The notes below the pieces were generated by a model. It saw nothing but the letters and a program-made list of their open reading frames with translations, was not told the DNA's origin and made no database searches. Shown here in pieces: positions 44,288-49,628 of a stretch of 49,628 nucleotides of DNA. Position 1 is the stretch's first letter, and every line of letters starts with the position of its first letter. A program made the translations under genes and the position numbers. Origin of the DNA: Paraglaciecola sp. 20A4 (GTDB taxonomy: Bacteria; Pseudomonadota; Gammaproteobacteria; Enterobacterales; Alteromonadaceae); contig NZ_WTPY01000033.1 of NCBI RefSeq assembly GCF_011378905.1, positions 1 to 49,628 of the forward strand. Direction: 5' to 3'.

Positions 44288-44323
44288 GCAAGTCAGCACT
44301 GAGTGCTCGACTTGCTTTTTTTT
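44288..44323 (+). terminator. Intrinsic terminator after the porin gene
   Basis: A long stem, GCAAGTC plus AGCAC pairing with GTGCT plus GACTTGC (44288-44299 with 44303-44315, one bulged base), is followed by T8. It ends the nitrate-uptake module. Confidence 0.9.
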
Positions 44324-44445
44324 ATGCGCCTTGCGCTGAACCATGCGTTACAAGCGTTAAAAAAGAAGCATGATTCAATAGGGTTTGATAAGCTAGTTAT
44401 TGAACATCAAATTGCACGCTATTTTTAATACTTTCAAGGATATAT

Positions 44446-44643
44446 ATGTCGGAATTCGAATCCATCGCCAATACTAGCTCCTATTTTGTTGGCTGGTTTA
44501 CACTTGCATTGATTAACGCCGGGTTAGCACAAGGTAAGGGCCGGAACGGGCTGATATGGTTTATTGTTTCTTTGTTTGTCGGTCCTATTGCCACTCTATT
44601 GATTGTTGTGTTTGAAAACTTAAATAAGCAACGTCACTTTTAA
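44446..44643 (+). CDS. Small two-helix membrane protein
   Basis: A 65-residue hydrophobic protein with helices at about 13-28 and 36-56, joined by the basic loop AQGKGRNGL. Similar small proteins (NTSSYFVGWFTLALINAGLAQGKGR-like) are common in gammaproteobacteria and are sometimes mislabelled as antitermination proteins. Function unknown. AAGGA lies about 7 bases before ATG; the SIMPL gene follows after 29 bases. Confidence 0.65.
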   Translation: MSEFESIANTSSYFVGWFTLALINAGLAQGKGRNGLIWFIVSLFVGPIATLLIVVFENLNKQRHF

Positions 44644-44672
44644 CGTAAGTTTGTTTGGATAAAGCGTAAATT

Positions 44673-45392
44673 ATGGATACTCGCGGAAAAGGTTCAGCGT
44701 TAATTTTAGGTGCGTTTCTATGCGCAGGTTTGGTTGCTCTTGGTTATCAAATCAGTCATTCGGTCATAGAGTATCGCCAGTTTGAGCGCAGCGTTACTGT
44801 AAAAGGCTTATCTGAGCAGGAATATCCTGCTGATATCGTCATTTGGCCTATTCAATTTACCGTGGCGGATAATTCCCTTGAATCTCTTTATGAGTCGATA
44901 GAAAGCAATACCGCGTTAATCTCTGATTTTTTAGAAGAGCGGGGTATCGCCGAAACCGACATCAGTATATCAGCGGCCGCCATAACGGATAAATCCGCTC
45001 AGCAGTATGGCGGTAATGCGACTCCAACTTTTCGTTTTACCGCAGTGCAAACGGTCACTGTATATTCGAGTAACATCCAACTTGTGCGTGGTGTGATGGG
45101 GCAATTAACCGAATTAGGCAAAAAAGGCATTGTGCTAAATCAAAATAATTATCAGGCCAATGTTGAGTACATTTTCACGCGATTAAATGAAGTTAAACCC
45201 AAGATGATCGAAGAAGCAACCACCAAAGCCCGTGAAGTAGCCCAGAAATTTGCGAAGGATTCAAAGAGTGTGTTAGGCAAGATTAAACGCGCATCGCAAG
45301 GCCAATTTAGTATTAGCGCTCGGGATCGTAACAACCCACATATTAAAAAATTACGGGTAGTTTCCACGGTTGAATATTATCTATCTGATTGA
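44673..45392 (+). CDS. SIMPL-domain (DUF541) envelope protein
   Basis: A 239-residue protein with an N-terminal signal anchor (about residues 9-30) and the SIMPL/DUF541 domain (about 38-238): VTVKGLSEQEYPADIVIWPIQF, ISISAAAITDK, QTVTVYSSNIQLVRGVMGQL, EATTKAREVAQKFAKDS and a final VSTVEYYL strand. E. coli YggE of this family is linked to oxidative stress resistance, with an unknown mechanism. It acts in the periplasm. It probably forms a pair with the small membrane protein upstream. Confidence 0.85.
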   Translation: MDTRGKGSALILGAFLCAGLVALGYQISHSVIEYRQFERSVTVKGLSEQEYPADIVIWPIQFTVADNSLESLYESIESNTALISDFLEERGIAETDISISAAAITDKSAQQYGGNATPTFRFTAVQTVTVYSSNIQLVRGVMGQLTELGKKGIVLNQNNYQANVEYIFTRLNEVKPKMIEEATTKAREVAQKFAKDSKSVLGKIKRASQGQFSISARDRNNPHIKKLRVVSTVEYYLSD

Positions 45393-45723
45393 GGTTGTAT
45401 TCATTCATTGGGTTGCGCATTGGAGCAGGTCCTTACCAAACCGACCTTTTATGCTGGCCCATTCGTCACTCTGATACAAGCCACACTTTTCTTAAATTTG
45501 CAGCCTGACTCGATGCTAAACACGCACCTTTACAAGGCATGTGATACTTACTTGCTACGCTTGTTCCCATTTATGTGATTAAAGGGGCGTTTTCCGTTAC
45601 ATCTACGTCATTCAACTACCACATATAACGAAGCGCTGCATATATAACTAATAGATTTTGTCTGATTAGGCTTAAACATGCGCCGCGCACTATAGGCCTC
45701 TGATTATGCCATTTAAAACCCAA
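45393..45723. other. Convergent intergenic region, nothing recognised
   Basis: 331 bases between the SIMPL gene and the 3' end of the ATPase gene. No strong hairpin with a T-run, repeat or supported reading frame was found. Confidence 0.4.
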
Positions 45724-48345
45724 TTATTGCGCATATATGATCCCGCGGCGCATTAGCCATTTTTCAATCTCGACCGCAAACAGAATAAGAGAAGAAATAA
45801 ACAGGCAAGCGGCGAGATCTAACATGGGTAGAGGCTGAGTGTGGAATATGGTGTTGAACGCTGGGGTATAGATCACCACCAACTGCAAGAATAGCGTGAG
45901 TATAAATGCTCCGAGCATCGGCAGATTACTTAGCAAACCAACTCGCCACATAGACGCACTCTCGCTGCGTACCGCTAGAGAATGAAACAACTGAGATACC
46001 GTCAATACGGTAAACACCATTGTTTGCCAGTATGCCACGTCGCGGGAAAGCGCCCAGGCTAAAGTCGCAAGGGATATGCCACCAATAAATAATCCGACCC
46101 ATATAATATGTTTCCACATGCCATGAGAGAAAATGTTCTCATGTGGTGGGCGAGGGGCCCGTTTCATTATACCCGGCTCGGCAGGCTCGGTTGTTAATGC
46201 AAGACCCGGTAGGCCATCGGTCACTAAGTTGATCCACAAAATATGGATAGGCAGTAAAGGAATAGGCAACCCGAGGAATGGGGCGAGAAACAACGTCCAT
46301 ATTTCACCAGAGTTTGAACTCATGGTGTACTTAATAAACTTACGAATATTGTCGAATATGCGCCGCCCAGAACGTATCGCTCGCACGATCGATGAAAAAT
46401 CATCATCCAGCAACACCATATCCGACGCTTCTCGTGCCACATCGGTTCCTTTTTGACCCATGGCCACACCAATATTCGCACGCTTCAATGCTGGGGCATC
46501 GTTCACCCCATCTCCCGTCATAGCGACAAATTCGCCCTTGGCCTGTAGCGCTTTCACGATGCGTAACTTTTGTTCAGGATCTACTCTGGCATAGACTCTT
46601 ATTGTTTCAACAAGTTGAGAGAATTTTTTATCGGGTATCTTTGCTAGTTCATCACCGCTTAACATCGCTTGCTCGTCATCAGTAATGCCGAGGCGCTGTG
46701 CAATGGCCATCGCCGTTCCGGGGTGATCGCCTGTTATCATGACAGGAATAATTCCCGCGGTTAGACAATCAGTTACCGCTTGGGACGCTTCAGGTCGGGG
46801 GGGATCAATTAACGCCACCAGCCCTAAAAATATTAGCTCACGCTCCACCGTTTCTGCCTTCAGTGGCTCGGGTAATCCATTGAACTCACGTTTTGCAAAT
46901 GCCAGTACGCGGTAACCTTTATTTGCCAACTGTGCCGCCTCAGCCAGCACATCCGCAATGTCAAATTTCGTGACACTATCGTTACCCAAACTTTGGGTAC
47001 ATTGTTGTAGTACCCGTTCCGGCGCACCTTTAATATATCCGGTCACCCCGTCAGATGTTTGATGCAAGGTTGTCATCTGTTTTCGCTCACTATCAAAGGC
47101 GATAGCGGCTAAGCGCGGCTTCTGTTGCTCTAAGACAAACTTGTCAAAACCAGCACTTTGGGCTGCTTCAAACAGGGCCAGTTCAGTAGGCTCACCAGCG
47201 GGTTTATCATCTTTAACGGTGATGTCATTGTTCAGTGCCATGGCATATCCCAGTTCTGTCCTTGGACTGTTAGCCCCTGACTCAGACAATGATTCAAATC
47301 TTTCGCCCGCAACGAAAAATAACTCAGCGGTCATAACATTTTGTGTCAATGTACCAGTCTTGTCAGTGCAGATGTAAGTAACTGACCCCAAGGTTTCCAC
47401 CGCGGGTAAGTTACGCACCAAAGCGTTATGACGGATGAGTTTACGTGCACCCAAAGCAAGTGAAATGGTCACCACTGCTGGCAGGGCTTCAGGTATCGCT
47501 GCAACAGCCAAACTCACCGCGGTTAAAAACATCAGTAATATGGGCTGCCCTTGCAATAAACCTGCGCCAAACACCAGCATGCATATTGCCAGCACGGCTA
47601 AAGCAAGGTAACGGCCAAAGCGAGACAACCGGGTCTGCAAGGGGGTTTTAGCGCTCGCCTCGTCTTGCAGTAGTCCCGCAATCTGGCCTATCTGTGTCGC
47701 CATTCCACTGGCAACCACCACGCCCTTACCGCGGCCACGTGTAACCATGCTGCTTTTAAACACTAAATTAAAACGGTCACCTATAGGCAACTCAGGATCA
47801 GCTAAAGACGCTATTTGTTTTGCTATTGCATGTGACTCACCGGTCAATGCCGATTCATCGATTTGAAGCTCTTCTTCCTCCAATAACCGCAAATCAGCAG
47901 GTACTATATTTCCTGCCTCGAGCATCACTACATCACCGGGCACCAGTTGTGCTGCGTCTATCGTAACTTCATGTGCATCACGTAATACATGCGCATCTGG
48001 TGCGGCCATTTTTCGTAGCGCTGCTACTGCCTGTTCTGCTCTAAATTCTTGTACCGTGCCGATGATCGCATTCAGTAACACGATCACCAAAATAGCCACG
48101 GTATCTTGCAGTTCACCAATAAATCCCGAAATGAGTGCAGCCACAAGCAACACAACAATCATAAAGTCAGAGAACTGACCGAGTAAAATAAACAACAGGG
48201 AACGTCGCTTTTTTTCGACAAGCGCGTTGGAGCCATATTCGGCCAGACGTTTTTTGGCTTCATCTGCTGATAGGCCAGAAAGCGATGATTCAAGCTGCTG
48301 CAGAACATCAGCGGGTGATAAATTGTGCCACTTGAATGTTGACAT
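45724..48345 (-). CDS. P-type cation-transporting ATPase (type IIA-like)
   Basis: An 873-residue inner-membrane pump of the Ca2+/Mn2+ or related type (SERCA/PMR1-like). Seen: a cation-ATPase N-terminal domain (WHNLSPADVLQQLESSLSGLS), actuator TGES in ALTGESHAI, helix 4 VAAIPEALPAVVTI with the PEALP ion-site motif, the phosphorylation site DKTGTLTQN (about residue 327), KGAPE, MITGDHPGTA and TGDGVNDAPALKRANIGVAMG, then a six-helix C-terminal membrane part. The ion is not settled: PEALP is found in calcium and manganese pumps and in some sodium pumps. It is the third gene of an operon with the DUF211 and VIT proteins; its ATG lies 1 base after the VIT stop. Confidence 0.92.
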   Translation of the reverse strand: MSTFKWHNLSPADVLQQLESSLSGLSADEAKKRLAEYGSNALVEKKRRSLLFILLGQFSDFMIVVLLVAALISGFIGELQDTVAILVIVLLNAIIGTVQEFRAEQAVAALRKMAAPDAHVLRDAHEVTIDAAQLVPGDVVMLEAGNIVPADLRLLEEEELQIDESALTGESHAIAKQIASLADPELPIGDRFNLVFKSSMVTRGRGKGVVVASGMATQIGQIAGLLQDEASAKTPLQTRLSRFGRYLALAVLAICMLVFGAGLLQGQPILLMFLTAVSLAVAAIPEALPAVVTISLALGARKLIRHNALVRNLPAVETLGSVTYICTDKTGTLTQNVMTAELFFVAGERFESLSESGANSPRTELGYAMALNNDITVKDDKPAGEPTELALFEAAQSAGFDKFVLEQQKPRLAAIAFDSERKQMTTLHQTSDGVTGYIKGAPERVLQQCTQSLGNDSVTKFDIADVLAEAAQLANKGYRVLAFAKREFNGLPEPLKAETVERELIFLGLVALIDPPRPEASQAVTDCLTAGIIPVMITGDHPGTAMAIAQRLGITDDEQAMLSGDELAKIPDKKFSQLVETIRVYARVDPEQKLRIVKALQAKGEFVAMTGDGVNDAPALKRANIGVAMGQKGTDVAREASDMVLLDDDFSSIVRAIRSGRRIFDNIRKFIKYTMSSNSGEIWTLFLAPFLGLPIPLLPIHILWINLVTDGLPGLALTTEPAEPGIMKRAPRPPHENIFSHGMWKHIIWVGLFIGGISLATLAWALSRDVAYWQTMVFTVLTVSQLFHSLAVRSESASMWRVGLLSNLPMLGAFILTLFLQLVVIYTPAFNTIFHTQPLPMLDLAACLFISSLILFAVEIEKWLMRRGIIYAQ

Positions 48346-48346
48346 G

Positions 48347-48931
48347 TTAATTTCCGGCCAAGAAGTAAATAAGCGAAGCGGTTATCAGTGCAACCAATAA
48401 GGTCTGGATGCCACTGCGTAACCACGTTACTCCCGATATTCGGCCCAGAAAAACCCCTAATAAAAACGTCAGTAGGAGTGCAACAAAGCTAGCAGCATAA
48501 AGGGGAGAAAAAGGGAGGTTGACGCCCGCATGTGCCAGCCACAGAGGTAACAATATTAGCAGTGAAATAACCAGCGGTGCCAAGCCATTAACGAGTCCAA
48601 TCAACAGGGGGACCCAGCGTGATGCAACACCGTGAGCACTGCCATGAAGATCACTGATCATTGACCTTTCTAGCTTTCCCAGAGCATACTTTCGTTCTGC
48701 TGACTCGCTGATATAAGCGCTACTGATACCGCTCATGCCCAAAGCGATAGCAGCGCCTAAACAGACGCTAATAATCATGGATAAATCGACAGGCTCACTG
48801 ACAATAAAGCCCATGATCAACCCAAGCATCGTTAGTGCGCCATCAAAGCCATTGACAACAAAATAACGACGCACTATTCCTTGCGAGCGGGTGATATCGA
48901 GCAAGAACAGAGCCTGCCTAAACAAACTCAT
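48347..48931 (-). CDS. VIT1/CCC1-family metal transporter
   Basis: A 194-residue integral membrane protein with about five helices. The start RRYFVVNGFDGALTMLGLIMGF and LGMSGISSAYISESAERKYALGKLERSM follow the VIT1/CCC1 family, which moves Fe2+ or Mn2+ in plants and yeast. The family's long metal-sequestering loop is missing, as in short bacterial relatives. It sits between the DUF211 gene (6 bases upstream) and the P-type ATPase, so a shared role in metal handling is likely. Confidence 0.85.
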   Translation of the reverse strand: MSLFRQALFLLDITRSQGIVRRYFVVNGFDGALTMLGLIMGFIVSEPVDLSMIISVCLGAAIALGMSGISSAYISESAERKYALGKLERSMISDLHGSAHGVASRWVPLLIGLVNGLAPLVISLLILLPLWLAHAGVNLPFSPLYAASFVALLLTFLLGVFLGRISGVTWLRSGIQTLLVALITASLIYFLAGN

Positions 48932-48937
48932 AAAATA

Positions 48938-49207
48938 TTAATTGACCATGGTTTCATTATGCACTTCAACCTCATCAATACTGTGAATCGAACCACCCAT
49001 ATTGGTAATAGCAGATTGGACCGCGTTAAAATTAATTGCGTTACCTTTAAGCTCAACTTGAACTGTTTCGGTATTTTCATCTACGTCAATTACCACTAAT
49101 TTAACGCGATAATCGATACCAGCTTGCGTAATGGCCTGTGAAAAATCAAGGGCATTAGGCTGATGAGGTTTGAGTACATCCAGCACGATCCTTTTGACGT
49201 TAACCAT
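48938..49207 (-). CDS. DUF211-family small protein
   Basis: An 89-residue soluble protein: NVKRIVLDVLKPHQPNALDFS, the central YRVKLVVIDVDENTETVQVELKG and GGSIHSIDEVEVH match DUF211, a family with a ferredoxin-like fold known mainly from archaea. The many Asp/Glu residues in the second and last strands could bind a divalent cation; this is inferred only. First gene of the operon, with AAGGGCGG about 6 bases upstream. It may be a cytoplasmic metal or regulatory partner of the two transporters. Confidence 0.8.
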   Translation of the reverse strand: MVNVKRIVLDVLKPHQPNALDFSQAITQAGIDYRVKLVVIDVDENTETVQVELKGNAINFNAVQSAITNMGGSIHSIDEVEVHNETMVN

Positions 49208-49553
49208 AATGTGCCGCCCTTAAATTTCAGTTATCTTAACCATAGTCTATAAATCCTTGCCGTTATCCCCAGAGCTATATTTTCATGGGGAAACCCATTT
49301 AATAGCACAATCAAGGCGAATGAAAATCTTAAGGTTCACTTCTGGATATAAATCAATTTTTCAGCCCGCATCATCGTTTTACGTTTCTACGTGTTATCAG
49401 TTGTTTGGGCATGACTAACGAAATACAGCGTAATAATTGATGGGCCTTATTCTATGAAATGACATTCCGCTTATGCCGGCTTATTCGCCATGTATGGATT
49501 GGGTAAATACACCTACGCATTAACGAATAGGCACAAAAAAGCCGGGGCCACTT
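49208..49553. other. Promoter-side flank of the DUF211 operon; IS insertion flank
   Basis: About 350 gene-free bases. The operon promoter should lie at the left end (minus strand) but no good box pair was identified. The right end adjoins the IS element. Confidence 0.4.
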
Positions 49554-49628
49554 TGAAGTGACCCCCAATAGTTGGACATTCCAATTACTGGGGGTCTTTT
49601 TATGTCCAAACATCATAGAGTATTTAAG
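49554..49628 (+). mobile_element. Left end of an IS3-family (IS150-group-like) insertion sequence, cut by the window edge
   Basis: TGAAGTGACCCCC plus the following AATAGTTGGACA (49554-49578) aligns with the IS150-type terminal repeat (TGTACTGCACCC...GTTGGACG), including the TG end. Bases 49560-49596 form an almost perfect 37-base hairpin (GACCCCCA / TGGGGGTC plus TAGTTGG / CCAATTA) followed by T5. This would block transcription entering the transposase from outside. The first transposase gene starts inside the element at 49602. Confidence 0.8.
49602..49628 (+). CDS. IS3-family transposase orfA, 5' fragment
   Basis: Only nine codons (MSKHHRVFK) lie before the window ends. The position just inside the terminal repeat and the basic MSK-start fit the HTH orfA of IS150-group elements. 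The rest is outside the window. Confidence 0.6.

Overview
The window reads as chromosome of a marine gammaproteobacterium of the Alteromonadales (Alteromonadaceae, Glaciecola/Paraglaciecola-like). This is inferred from protein character (type B PutA, TonB-like lipoprotein, SelO, nitrate transporter next to a phosphatase-kinase fusion), moderate-to-low GC and gene content. No rRNA, tRNA or CRISPR array was seen. The only mobile element is the left end of an IS3-family (IS150-group-like) element cut by the right edge.

Left part (1-25 kb): mostly independent housekeeping or accessory genes. These are a CcoG/FixG-type cytochrome oxidase assembly protein with a short N-terminus, a lipoprotein, an acyl-CoA synthetase, SelO, a DsbB-like membrane protein, a DUF2938 membrane protein divergent from a MerR regulator, an outer-membrane channel coupled to a small PstS-like protein, a cupin, a TonB-domain lipoprotein, RhlE helicase, a DUF3297 protein, bifunctional proline dehydrogenase PutA, an exported M20 peptidase, a PhyH dioxygenase, UppP, a membrane-bound HTH regulator and a VOC protein. 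Intergenic curiosities are two degenerate 7-bp tandem repeats and a broken small membrane-protein gene.

Centre (25-39 kb): a compact purine catabolism locus. One minus-strand operon (xdhA-xdhB-xdhC-uraD-uraH-guaD-puuD) converts guanine and hypoxanthine/xanthine through urate, 5-hydroxyisourate and OHCU to allantoin. Urate is oxidised by a membrane PuuD with its own cytochrome c domain. Divergent from it are a RutR-like TetR regulator and puuE (allantoinase); an AzgA-type purine permease and an adenine deaminase follow. Two matching RutR-like operators lie before xdhA and before the permease, so a purine regulon under one regulator is likely. The pathway stops at allantoate within the window.

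Right-centre (39-44.3 kb): a nitrate-uptake module made of a NarK/NasA-type transporter, a PP2C phosphatase-Ser/Thr kinase fusion and an alginate-export-type porin. The transporter and the porin each carry the same regulatory stack: an NtrC-like site, a sigma-54 promoter, and an RNA leader in which a GGC-AAUGUA-GCC hairpin overlaps a strong intrinsic terminator. This is what NasR/NasT (ANTAR) antitermination would use. The nitrate and nitrite reductase genes are not in the window.

Right end (44.4-49.6 kb): a small membrane protein, a SIMPL-domain protein, and a tight three-gene operon of DUF211 protein, VIT/CCC1-type transporter and P-type (type IIA-like) cation ATPase, followed by the IS element.
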